In this document: positions 31,836-39,883 of the stretch, in pieces
How the letters are laid out: every line of letters begins with the position of its first letter
How positions within the stretch are numbered: the first letter of the stretch is position 1
Assembly (NCBI GenBank): GCA_947473305.1
Contig: CANJCB010000036.1
Coordinates: forward strand, 1-42,063
Reading direction: 5' to 3'
Length of the DNA stretch: 42,063 bases
From: Rhodospirillales bacterium
GTDB taxonomy: Bacteria; Pseudomonadota; Alphaproteobacteria; ATCC43930; CGMCC-115725
Program-made: the position numbers and the translations under genes
The notes under the pieces: generated by a model
What the model saw: the letters and a program-made list of their open reading frames with translations, nothing else
Databases searched by the model: none
What the model was told of the DNA's origin: nothing

Positions 31836-32965
31836 TGGATCGCTCCTTTCCGGGCGATGGTCATGCGCCAGGGCGTGCACCAGCGGCTGGGATCGGCCTC
31901 GGCTTCAGGTCCACCGGCGCCGGCCAGATACCATTTGCGCTCCTGCACCTCGGTAAAACCCGAGGCCCTGCAAACCCCGGCGAAGTCGAGCTGGCGGAAG
32001 GGGAGGGAGAGCGGCTCGTCGATGATTTCGCTGTACCATTTCAAGAGGACGTTGCGGAACGGGTCGTCGTCCAGCATCCGGTTCTCCAGCACCACCAGCA
32101 TGCCGCCCGGCCGCAACACCCGCGCCGCCTCGCGCATCTGCAGCGCGATGGCGGGCGCCGGCACCTCGTGCAGCACCATGGTGATCGTCGCGACATCCAG
32201 GCTGGCGTCGGCATAGGGCAGGGCTTCCATGTCGCCCTGCCGCCAATGAATTTCGAGGCCGCGTTCGGTTGCCATCCGCCGTGCAAGGCGCAGGCAGGGT
32301 TCGGCAAGGTCGATGCCATGCACCACCGCCTTCGGCCAAGCCTTCTTCAGCGAGAAGGTGGTCTTGCCAAAACCGCAGCCGAGGTCGAGGACATCGGTCG
32401 GGGTCCTGCCCGGAGCCAATGCTGGGATATCGCCGACGAATTGGTCGTGGAGCTGGAAATTGTCGTTGTTGCCCTTGTGGACGATCCGCGCCCCCAGGAG
32501 ATAGATCACCGCGCCGGCAAGGTCCCGCCAGATGCCGCCTGCCTGCCGATGCCAGTCGAATTCATAATAGGCGGGCACCTGCTGACCAGGGTTTACGTCC
32601 AGCGTGCCGAGGTCGGAGGCACGCGGCTCTATGGCGGCTGCGATCTCCCCGATCCGGGATTCCGTGACCTCGCGGCAGAGCGCCCAATTGGCGTCCTGGA
32701 TATAGCGGTGCAGCCATTGGAGGCGCCGGGCGCTGGGCAGTTCCTGCATCAGGGGTTCCGCCGCGGTGTAGGTGCCGGGCGGATTGCCGTCCTTGATCCG
32801 GGCGAGATATTCGCCGCGCAACTGGGTGTAGAGCGGACCCATCCAATAGCGGCGGAGCCCCAGCAGCGCGGCGACCCGCGGCCGGTGCTCCGGCCCCCAG
32901 ACGAGCAGCGAATCGAGCGAGGGCGCAAGCTCGGCGGGTTTGCGCGGCGAGGGTGCAAGGCTCAT
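31832..32965 (-). CDS. Class I SAM-dependent methyltransferase with an uncharacterised N-terminal domain
   Basis: A 377-residue protein. ATG 32965 has GAGGAG about ten bases upstream. The reading to 33349 is extension. The C-terminal Rossmann domain has motif I VLDLGCGFGKTTFSL near residues 195-209, then HGIDLAEPCL, WRQGDMEALPYADASLD and the EAARVLRPGGMLVVLENRML block. About 190 residues precede it, with the conserved-looking YYEFDWHRQAGGIWRDLAGA, which I cannot assign. Small-molecule O-, N- or S-methylation is likely. Its placement, inverted between the dppA-like and dppB-like genes and coupled to a coiled-coil protein, is unusual. Confidence 0.82.
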   Translation of the reverse strand: MSLAPSPRKPAELAPSLDSLLVWGPEHRPRVAALLGLRRYWMGPLYTQLRGEYLARIKDGNPPGTYTAAEPLMQELPSARRLQWLHRYIQDANWALCREVTESRIGEIAAAIEPRASDLGTLDVNPGQQVPAYYEFDWHRQAGGIWRDLAGAVIYLLGARIVHKGNNDNFQLHDQFVGDIPALAPGRTPTDVLDLGCGFGKTTFSLKKAWPKAVVHGIDLAEPCLRLARRMATERGLEIHWRQGDMEALPYADASLDVATITMVLHEVPAPAIALQMREAARVLRPGGMLVVLENRMLDDDPFRNVLLKWYSEIIDEPLSLPFRQLDFAGVCRASGFTEVQERKWYLAGAGGPEAEADPSRWCTPWRMTIARKGAIQ

Positions 32966-33182
32966 GGGTCGGTAGCTCCTCTTCAGGCGGCGGCCCAGGA
33001 TGCTTCCCGCCGAGTTCCATGGACAGCCTGCCGTGAGGATAGTACGTTTCCTTTCACGATCCCAAGCACCGTGGTGCCGGATTTTCCCGCTTTCCGGTCT
33101 CCTTCTTGCAATCATTCCCCATGATTCCCGGGTTCTTCCCGTCCGTTCCCCTTGTTCTCCCCAAACGGCGTCGGGAGGCGGC

Positions 33183-34124
33183 GTGAACAGGCTGAAGGCC
33201 ATCGGGCGCATTCTGGGACGAAGGCTGGGCGAACTCCTCATCCTGCTTTTCGCCATTACCACGCTCCTCTTCTTCCTGCTGCGCCTCTCCGGCGATCCCG
33301 CGGCGGTCCTGGCCGGGGAGCAGGCGGCGCCCGAGCAGGTCGCGGCCATCCGCGCGCTTTACGGGCTCGATGCACCGCTGCCGGTCCAGTATTTCCGCCA
33401 TCTGCGCAATGTGCTTTTCCTCGATTTCGGCCAGTCGCTGCACGCGGGGCGTCCCGCGATCGACATGGTGACGGAACGGCTCGGCAGCACGCTGATGCTG
33501 GGCCTTTTCGCCCTGACGCTCACGGCGGTTCTGGCGATCCCCATCGGGGCCTGGCTCGGCGCGCGGCCGGACGCGCGGTCGCGAAGGGTCGGCAATGCCG
33601 CGATCTTCATCCTGCAGGGACTGCCGGGTTATATCGTCGGGCTGCTGCTCATCGAGCTTCTGGCGGTGCAGTTTCGCCTGTTGCCCTCCATCGGCAATCG
33701 CGGCGCGCTGAGCTGGGTGCTGCCGACATTGACCCTGGCCTCCTTCCTGGTGCCGAAGCTCGCCCGGGTGGTCGCCGCCAATGTCACCGAGGCGATGCGC
33801 GAGGATTTCATCCGCACCGCGCGAGCCAATGGCGCGACAACAGCCGAGGCGGTCCTGCGCCACGCCCTGCCTAACGCGCTCCTGGGGGCCACGGCGCTGA
33901 TCAGCACGCAGTTCGCTTTCCTGTTGTCCGGCGCGGTGATCACCGAATGGATCTTTGCCTGGCCGGGCTTCGGGCAATTGCTGATCCAGTCGCTCCAGCG
34001 CCTCGACTTCCCCGTGGTGCAGGCGGCCGTCTTCGTCACCGCCGGGCTGGTCTTTGCGGTGAATGCCGGCACCGATGTCCTCTTCCGACTGATCGACCCC
34101 CGGTTGCGGAACCAGCGGGCATGA
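33183..34124 (+). CDS. Dipeptide/oligopeptide-type ABC transporter permease, DppB-like
   Basis: A 313-residue permease. GTG 33183 follows GGGAGGCGGC and begins VNRLKAIGRILGRRLGELLI. The in-frame reading from 33000 adds an unconserved stretch. Family features are the large periplasmic loop LRLSGDPAAVLAGEQAAPEQ, LYGLDAPLPVQYFRHL and the EAA loop RTARANGATTAEAVLRHALP. It pairs with the next gene through a four-base ATGA overlap. Together with DppD/F-like ATPases it should import the ligand of the DppA-like protein at 30091. Confidence 0.92.
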   Translation: MNRLKAIGRILGRRLGELLILLFAITTLLFFLLRLSGDPAAVLAGEQAAPEQVAAIRALYGLDAPLPVQYFRHLRNVLFLDFGQSLHAGRPAIDMVTERLGSTLMLGLFALTLTAVLAIPIGAWLGARPDARSRRVGNAAIFILQGLPGYIVGLLLIELLAVQFRLLPSIGNRGALSWVLPTLTLASFLVPKLARVVAANVTEAMREDFIRTARANGATTAEAVLRHALPNALLGATALISTQFAFLLSGAVITEWIFAWPGFGQLLIQSLQRLDFPVVQAAVFVTAGLVFAVNAGTDVLFRLIDPRLRNQRA

Positions 34125-34996
34125 GCGTCGATCAGGCGCAAACGTCGCCGGGGCGGCTTGGGACTTGGGCGACGAAGTTCGGCGGGAACTGGATGCTCGG
34201 CCTTGGTCTCGCCATCGGCCTTCTCTTGAGCCTGGGCGCGCTGGCGGCGCTGCTGATGCCCCTGCCGGAAGCCTTCAGCGGCAGCCTCATGACCCGCTTC
34301 AAGGCGCCGCTCAGTCCTGGTTATTTCCTGGGCAGCGATCAGCTCGGACGGTCGGTTCTCGCGCGGCTGGCGGTGGGGATGCCCTGGTCGCTCGGCATCG
34401 CGCTGACCGCCTCGATCATCGCGGTCGGCGTGGGGACGGCGGCGGGCCTTACCGCCGCAGCCCGGCCGGGCCTCACGCGGCGGGTGATCCAGCATTTCCT
34501 CGACACGGTCATCGCCTTTCCGGCGCTCATCATAGCGGTGACGGTTATCGCCCTGGTCGGACGCGGCTTTTTCCCATTGGCGGTGACGCTCGGCCTTGCC
34601 ACCTGGCCCATCTCGGCGCGGGTCATCTATGCCGAGGGACTGAGCGTCATGCGGCGGGAATATGTGGTCGCGGCCGATCTCCTCGGCGTCGGCCTTGCCC
34701 GTTCCGTGCTGGTTCACGTCCTGCCGGCGGTGCGGCCGACCCTGCTCGTGATGTTCGCCTTCACCTTCGCCGACATGCTGATCGCGGAAAGCGCCTTGAG
34801 CTTCCTCGGCCTCGGTGTGCCGCTGACAGCTACGAGCTGGGGCAATATGCTCTCGGAGAGCCGCCAGTATCTCATTGAAGCGCCCTGGCTGATGCTGGCG
34901 CCGGCCGGGATGATCGTGCTGGCGGCAGTCGCCTTCAACCTGATCGGCGACGGCATCGCCCTGCGCTCGCGCGGGCGCAGCCGGTCGGCGGGGTAG
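34121..34996 (+). CDS. Dipeptide/oligopeptide-type ABC transporter permease, DppC-like
   Basis: A 291-residue permease. ATG 34121 overlaps the dppB-like stop (ATGA). The protein shows the DppC pattern: the periplasmic segment YFLGSDQLGRSVLARLAVGM, then PWSLGIALTASIIAVGVG, the EAA loop VAADLLGVGLARSVLVHVLP and the C-terminal SFLGLGVPLTATSWGNML. Six membrane spans are expected. It is followed seven bases later by the first ATPase gene. Confidence 0.92.
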   Translation: MSVDQAQTSPGRLGTWATKFGGNWMLGLGLAIGLLLSLGALAALLMPLPEAFSGSLMTRFKAPLSPGYFLGSDQLGRSVLARLAVGMPWSLGIALTASIIAVGVGTAAGLTAAARPGLTRRVIQHFLDTVIAFPALIIAVTVIALVGRGFFPLAVTLGLATWPISARVIYAEGLSVMRREYVVAADLLGVGLARSVLVHVLPAVRPTLLVMFAFTFADMLIAESALSFLGLGVPLTATSWGNMLSESRQYLIEAPWLMLAPAGMIVLAAVAFNLIGDGIALRSRGRSRSAG

Positions 34997-35003
34997 GGGA
35001 GCC

Positions 35004-36005
35004 ATGACAGGGACCGAAACCGTCCTCGCCATCGAGGATCTGACGGTTGACCTGCCGCTTTCGGGCGGCGGAAGGTTCCGGGCGCTCGACCGGGTGAACC
35101 TTCAAGTCAGGCGTGGCGAGATCCTGGGCCTTGTTGGTGAGTCAGGCTCGGGCAAATCGATGCTGTCGCTGGCGGTGCTCGGCCTTACCGGCATAGCCGG
35201 GGAAAGGATCACCGGCCGCATCGCGCTCCTGGGCGAGGATGTGCTGGGGCTTTCACCCTCCGCCTGGCGGCGGCTCCGTGGCTCGGCGGTGGGTATGGTG
35301 TTTCAGGATCCGATGACCGGGCTCAACCCCGTGCGCAGCATCGGCTCCCTTCTGGTGGAGAGTGTCCGGCGCCACCAGCGGCTCGACCGGGCCACCTCGA
35401 AGACCGTGGCGCTCGATGCGCTCCGGTCGGTCGGCATTCCCTCGCCGGAGGCACGGATGAAGGCCTATCCGCATCAGCTTTCCGGCGGGTTGCGGCAGCG
35501 GGTCATGATCGCGCTGGCCTTGATCAACCGGCCCTCGGTGATCATCGCCGACGAGCCGACGACCGCGCTCGACGCCACCATCCAGGCGCAGATCCTGGAC
35601 CTGTTGCGCGCGCGCCTCGCCGACCGGGCGGGCGGCATCCTCATCACCCACGACCTGGGCGTGGCGGCCGAGGTCTGCCAGCGCTTGGCGGTGATCTATC
35701 AGGGCACCATCGTCGAGCAGGGGCAGACGGCCGAGGTCCTCGCCTGGCCCTATCATCCCTATACGCAAGGGCTCCTCGACGCCGCCCCTCGTTTCGACCG
35801 GCCGCGCGGCCGGCTGGTGCCGATCCCCGGCCAACCGCCGCAGCCCGGCGACCGGCGGGAGGGCTGTCCCTTCCGCAGCCGCTGCGCCCATGCCGATGAA
35901 GCCTGCGCGGCTTTGCCGGTGTTGGCGGAGGTGGCCCCCGATCATCTCGCCCGCTGCTGGCATCCGCTCCGCGCGGCGACATCCCCCTTCGAGGATGCGG
36001 TATGA
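35004..36005 (+). CDS. Dipeptide-type ABC transporter ATP-binding protein, DppD-like
   Basis: A 333-residue ATPase. Walker A GESGSGKS is at residues 45-52, the Q-loop block is GMVFQDPMTGLNPVRSIGSL, the signature is QLSGGLRQRVMIALAL and Walker B runs into IIADEPTTALD. The C-terminal oligopeptide-transporter extension has the Cys-rich motif GCPFRSRCAHADEAC, which in this family can carry an iron-sulfur cluster. GGAGCC precedes ATG 35004. It overlaps the next ATPase gene by four bases. Confidence 0.93.
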   Translation: MTGTETVLAIEDLTVDLPLSGGGRFRALDRVNLQVRRGEILGLVGESGSGKSMLSLAVLGLTGIAGERITGRIALLGEDVLGLSPSAWRRLRGSAVGMVFQDPMTGLNPVRSIGSLLVESVRRHQRLDRATSKTVALDALRSVGIPSPEARMKAYPHQLSGGLRQRVMIALALINRPSVIIADEPTTALDATIQAQILDLLRARLADRAGGILITHDLGVAAEVCQRLAVIYQGTIVEQGQTAEVLAWPYHPYTQGLLDAAPRFDRPRGRLVPIPGQPPQPGDRREGCPFRSRCAHADEACAALPVLAEVAPDHLARCWHPLRAATSPFEDAV

Positions 36006-36997
36006 CGGAGCCGCTCCTGGAAGCCACGGACCTGCGCGTAACCTTCGGCTCGGCCGCAGGACGGGTCCATGCCCTGGATGGCGTTTCGCTCGCGGTCTCG
36101 CCGGGCGAAACGGTGAGCCTCGTGGGTGAATCGGGCTCGGGGAAGTCAACCCTTGCAATGGCGCTGATGTGCGCCGTCCGCCGCGACAGCGGCGCGATCC
36201 GCTTCGAGGACGCGGAGATCGGCAGGCTTTCGCCCAAGGCGCTGAAACCGATCCGGCGGCGCCTGCAAATGATCTTCCAGGACCCCTATGCCAGCCTCGA
36301 TCCCCGGCTGACCGTGGAGGCGATCCTGGCCGAACCGCTGGTCGCCCATGCGATCGGCGACCGGGCGGAACGCCGAACCCGCGTCGCTGAACTTTTGGAG
36401 CAGGTGGGCCTGCCACCCGATGCCGCGCAGCGCTTTCCCTCGCAATTTTCCGGCGGGCAGCGCCAGCGCATCGCCATCGCTAGGGCGCTGGCGCTCCGGC
36501 CCCGGATGATCATCGCCGACGAGCCGGTCTCCGCTCTCGACGTTTCGATCCAGGCCCAGGTCGTCAATCTCCTGCGCGATATCCAGGCGAAGACCGGGAT
36601 CGCTTATCTGGTCATCGCCCACGACCTGGCGCTGGTCTACGAGATTTCGGATCGCATCCTGGTGATGTATCTGGGGCGCATTGTCGAGGAGGGCAGGGCC
36701 GAGGCCGTGGTCCGGCAACCGCAGCATCCCTATACGGTGGCTCTTCTCTCGGCGACCCCGACGACCGATCCCCAGGGCCGGCGCCAGCGCATCGTGCTGC
36801 GCGGCGATCCGCCCTCGCCGATCAACCGTCCGGGCGGCTGCCCTTTCCATCCGCGCTGTCCCATCGCCCGGGACCGCTGCGCAGAGGATGTCCCGAGCCT
36901 CCAACCCAGCCCCATCGGAGGCCGCGTCGCCTGTTTCTATCCCGGTGAATTGCCGAGCCCCTATGCTAAGGAAGCTTCGGCGACGATCATCCGCTGA
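36002..36997 (+). CDS. Dipeptide-type ABC transporter ATP-binding protein, DppF-like
   Basis: A 331-residue ATPase, the partner of the DppD-like protein. Walker A GESGSGKST is at residues 42-50, followed by MIFQDPYASLDPRLTVEAIL, the signature FSGGQRQRIAIARAL and IIADEPVSALDVSIQAQVVN. The family C-terminus GGCPFHPRCPIARDRC is present. ATG 36002 overlaps the upstream stop. Its 3' end overlaps by 11 bases the convergent racemase-superfamily gene, leaving no room for a terminator between them. Confidence 0.93.
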   Translation: MTEPLLEATDLRVTFGSAAGRVHALDGVSLAVSPGETVSLVGESGSGKSTLAMALMCAVRRDSGAIRFEDAEIGRLSPKALKPIRRRLQMIFQDPYASLDPRLTVEAILAEPLVAHAIGDRAERRTRVAELLEQVGLPPDAAQRFPSQFSGGQRQRIAIARALALRPRMIIADEPVSALDVSIQAQVVNLLRDIQAKTGIAYLVIAHDLALVYEISDRILVMYLGRIVEEGRAEAVVRQPQHPYTVALLSATPTTDPQGRRQRIVLRGDPPSPINRPGGCPFHPRCPIARDRCAEDVPSLQPSPIGGRVACFYPGELPSPYAKEASATIIR

Positions 36998-37757
36998 AAC
37001 GTTCGGCGTAGCGGGCGCGCCAGCCGTCGCCTGCGATCCAGGCACGCAGATCGGCCGCGGCCGGGGACCGCCGCTCGATGGCGGCAATCGTCGCCCAGGC
37101 GAGCGCCAGATTGCAGGAGAGAACCGAGGCTCCGCCGATGGTCGGTGCGCCCAGGATCGTCTTCAGCGTTGGCATGCCGGTTCCGAGCATGATCACGGCA
37201 TCGAGCTTCTTGCCTTCGAAGGCGGCGAGTGCCTCCGAGGCCGTCTCGGAGCGGATCGTATAGATCGCGTGGAAGCTGGAATTATCGACCACCGTGCCCG
37301 CGACCGCCGCGACCTCGAAGCCCCGGCTGGTCCAATAAGGAACGGCGGCCTCGGTGAGGTCGCTCGGATAGGGCGACAAGAGCCCGATACGTCTTGCGCC
37401 CAGAGCATTAAGCGCGGTCGTCACCGCCCGGCCGGCGGAAACGAAGGGAACGCCGAGACGGCCCGAAAGCCTTTCAATAAGCGCGTCCTCGCGGGCAGTC
37501 CCGATCAGATAGGCCGAGCCGGTGCAGGCAAAGGACAAAGCATCGACCGGGGCATTGTGGAATTGCCGCAGAGTCTCGTCGACCCGGTCCACATAATCGA
37601 CCAGCCGCTCCGGGAGCGTCTGGCAATCGCTGGTCATGCGGGCGGAGATCATGGCATAGCCCGAGGGCCAGAGGATGCCGCACTCCGGCTCTGCCGTGGT
37701 GTTCGCCTGGGGCGTCAGCAGGCCGATCAAGCCCTTGGGACCGTATTCGACGGTCAT
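36987..37757 (-). CDS. Arylmalonate decarboxylase / maleate isomerase-like protein of the Asp/Glu racemase superfamily
   Basis: A 256-residue protein. The N-terminus KGLIGLLTPQANTTAEPE and the LSPYPSDLTEAAVPYW segment are typical of the maleate cis-trans isomerase/AMDase branch. The first active-site cysteine is present (Cys78 in ALSFACTGSAYL), but the second site, where AMDase has Cys188 and isomerases have a Cys too, reads MLGTGMPT, giving Gly192. With one thiol it cannot run a two-base racemase mechanism and would instead suit a decarboxylase or one-base isomerase (inference). It begins two bases after the FAD hydroxylase gene in the same operon. Confidence 0.8.
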   Translation of the reverse strand: MTVEYGPKGLIGLLTPQANTTAEPECGILWPSGYAMISARMTSDCQTLPERLVDYVDRVDETLRQFHNAPVDALSFACTGSAYLIGTAREDALIERLSGRLGVPFVSAGRAVTTALNALGARRIGLLSPYPSDLTEAAVPYWTSRGFEVAAVAGTVVDNSSFHAIYTIRSETASEALAAFEGKKLDAVIMLGTGMPTLKTILGAPTIGGASVLSCNLALAWATIAAIERRSPAAADLRAWIAGDGWRARYAERFSG

Positions 37758-37759
37758 CT

Positions 37760-38977
37760 TCAGGCGATCTCCGCCGCCTGCCTCAAGCCGTCGATCATCG
37801 AGGATTTCAGGAGATGGGCCTTGGCCCTGACAGGGTCGTCCGCGATGGCCTGCATCTGGGCCAGTTCCTTGCGCCGCCGCTCCGGGTCGCGTTCCTGCAT
37901 CCGGGTGCGGTTGCGGTCCGCCTGCTTCAGGATTTCGTCGAGGGCGATGGGGCGGCGCTGGCGGGCATAGAGGTCGATCAGCTCCTCTCCGGCCTCGCCG
38001 CGCAGCACTTTCAGCAGCTTGTCCGTCAGGTTGAAGGCGTCGTGGATCCCGCCGTTCATCCCCATGCCGCCGGAGGGCGCGTTGATATGGGCGGCGTCGC
38101 CGGCCAGCACGACGCGGCCATAGCGATACTCTTTCACGATGCGCTGATGCACCCGATAAGGCCGCACCTCCATCACCTCATAGGGACCGTCCTTGGGGAC
38201 GATGTATTGCAATTTGCGCTCGATCGACGGGGGCGTCAGCGCCTGCTCGATGGTCTCGCCCTCTTCGGGATAGAGACTGCAGCGCCAGAGATGCGGCAGT
38301 CTCAGAAGAGAGTAGGTGCCCCAGTCGGACCAGACGTAATTGACGTTCGAGAGACCCTTCAAGTGTTCGTGAAATGGGAAGCGCGTCGCCGCCAGGATCG
38401 TCGTCTCGGGATAGGTCAAGCCGTCGAACTCGGCACCCAGCCCGTCCCGCACCGTCGAACGCCCGCCGTCGGCACCGATCAGCCACTCGGTGTCGATCAC
38501 CTGGGGGCCGTTGCCGTCCTCGACGGTGGCGCGGACGCCGTCGGCGTGCTGCTCGAAGCTCAGGAGCCTGGTCGAGAAGCGCAGATCGACCAGCGGATTG
38601 GCTTGCAGCCGGGGGGCGATCAGATGGCCGAGCCGGTATTGCTCGCATTGCAGGCGATAGGGATGGGGCGTTTCGTCCTTCAGGATGCCAAGATCGAACA
38701 GGGCGCGCTCGCCGGTGCTGTGCAGGCGGATCTGCCAGGTCGGCGTGATTAGCCCCTGGGCGATCAGCGGCTCGGCGAGGCCATAGACATCCAGCATGTC
38801 GAGGGTGGGCGGATGCCAGGTCGAGGCCCGCAGATCCTCGTTGACCGTCGGTCCCGCCTCGATGAGCGTGACCGGCTGCCCAGCTTCCGCCAGCCGCATG
38901 GCGCTGACCAGACCGACCGGGCCAGCGCCGACGATGAGGACTTTCACACGTTTGTTCGACGCTGGACTGTTCGCCAC
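37760..38977 (-). CDS. FAD-dependent aromatic hydroxylase (PHBH/MhpA-type group A flavoprotein monooxygenase)
   Basis: A 405-residue single-component flavoprotein. GxGxxG is at residues 17-22 in VLIVGAGPVGLVSAMRLAEA, the DG motif is in LIGADGGRSTVRDGLGAEF, and the second FAD motif is VVLAGDAAHINAPSGGMGMN followed by GGIHDAFNL. Group A enzymes use NAD(P)H and O2 to hydroxylate phenols or hydroxypyridines next to an existing hydroxyl. The chain is shorter than MhpA and lacks its C-terminal thioredoxin-like domain. With the downstream decarboxylase/isomerase-family gene it may act on an aromatic or heteroaromatic ring (inference). Confidence 0.9.
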   Translation of the reverse strand: MANSPASNKRVKVLIVGAGPVGLVSAMRLAEAGQPVTLIEAGPTVNEDLRASTWHPPTLDMLDVYGLAEPLIAQGLITPTWQIRLHSTGERALFDLGILKDETPHPYRLQCEQYRLGHLIAPRLQANPLVDLRFSTRLLSFEQHADGVRATVEDGNGPQVIDTEWLIGADGGRSTVRDGLGAEFDGLTYPETTILAATRFPFHEHLKGLSNVNYVWSDWGTYSLLRLPHLWRCSLYPEEGETIEQALTPPSIERKLQYIVPKDGPYEVMEVRPYRVHQRIVKEYRYGRVVLAGDAAHINAPSGGMGMNGGIHDAFNLTDKLLKVLRGEAGEELIDLYARQRRPIALDEILKQADRNRTRMQERDPERRRKELAQMQAIADDPVRAKAHLLKSSMIDGLRQAAEIA

Positions 38978-39128
38978 CCTGCCGCTCTCCTGATCGCTCT
39001 GGCGGTGCGGGCCTGATGGCCGCCACCCATGCCCATCCTACACAGCACGGGGGTGCGAACCAAATTCTGACGCCAGCGGCGGGAGCGGGTTCCTGGATTT
39101 CCTGTGGGCAAGCTATTTCACGCTCATC

Positions 39129-39782
39129 TCACGAGATCTTCCTGGGCCTCTTCCGGATGGCCGCGGTCAAGGTCCTGGCCGGAAGATCCGCGGCGGCGAC
39201 AGGGGCGCCGGCGAGAACCATCTGGGCCACCAACTGGGCATATTCGTTCCGCGTGAGGCCTACCCCGTCGCGGAACCATCTGAAATGCCAGTTCAGCATG
39301 CTGAAGACGGACATGGTCAGGGCTTTCAGCAAAGGCCCCTTGCCGACGGTGGGCACGGCCGCCGCGATGGATTTCGACAGGATGGCCACCAGCTTGCGTT
39401 CGAGGTCCTGAAGCTGCTTGCGCTTGTCCTCGGACAGCAGCTCCAGATTTTTCATCCTGACGTGACGTTCCTGCTCGTTGTGCTGAGAGAACTCCAGCAT
39501 GGCGACGATGATCGCGAGGAAATTCTCCTTCGGATCTTCGACCGAACGACAGGCTTTCTCGGCGGCGCCGAGCTGAATGCTGAGATTATTGTGGAGGATG
39601 TCGAAGAGGACCGAGTCCTTCTCGGCATAGTAGTAATAGAGGAGGGATCGCGATACGCCGCAGGCCTCCGCGATCATCGTGATCGAGGTGCCGGAATAGC
39701 CGTGTTCCGCGAAGAGCTTCGCGGCTTGCCGCAGGATCTCTTGGCGTTTGACGTCGTAATCCCGGGCGCGCGTTCGAGCCAT
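39129..39782 (-). CDS. TetR/AcrR-family transcriptional regulator
   Basis: A 217-residue regulator. The N-terminal DNA-binding domain covers residues 10-60 (RQEILRQAAKLFAEHGYSGT, then ITMIAEACGVSRSLLYYYYA). The C-terminal ligand domain is helical and shows LTMSVFSMLNWHFRWFRDGV, a pattern shared with regulators of acyl-CoA or aromatic catabolism. It lies upstream, on the same strand, of the FAD hydroxylase pair (152-base gap) and downstream of the oxygenase gene (101-base gap), so either could be its target. I see no clear palindrome in the two gaps. Confidence 0.92.
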   Translation of the reverse strand: MARTRARDYDVKRQEILRQAAKLFAEHGYSGTSITMIAEACGVSRSLLYYYYAEKDSVLFDILHNNLSIQLGAAEKACRSVEDPKENFLAIIVAMLEFSQHNEQERHVRMKNLELLSEDKRKQLQDLERKLVAILSKSIAAAVPTVGKGPLLKALTMSVFSMLNWHFRWFRDGVGLTRNEYAQLVAQMVLAGAPVAAADLPARTLTAAIRKRPRKIS

Positions 39783-39883
39783 ATGCCTCTATCCCGCTGT
39801 CATCCCGGTTGCCTGGGACCGGTCGAGCTTTAGCAGAAGGCCCTGGCCCTGTCGCGCACTTATCGCCCAAACTTCTCAGGGTT

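Noticed and set aside
31667-33124. A 485-codon plus-strand open frame opposite the methyltransferase
   Set aside because: Its composition is that of an antisense shadow in GC-rich DNA (Arg/Gly/Ala/His-rich, no motif), while the minus strand carries clear SAM-binding motifs and good ribosome sites.
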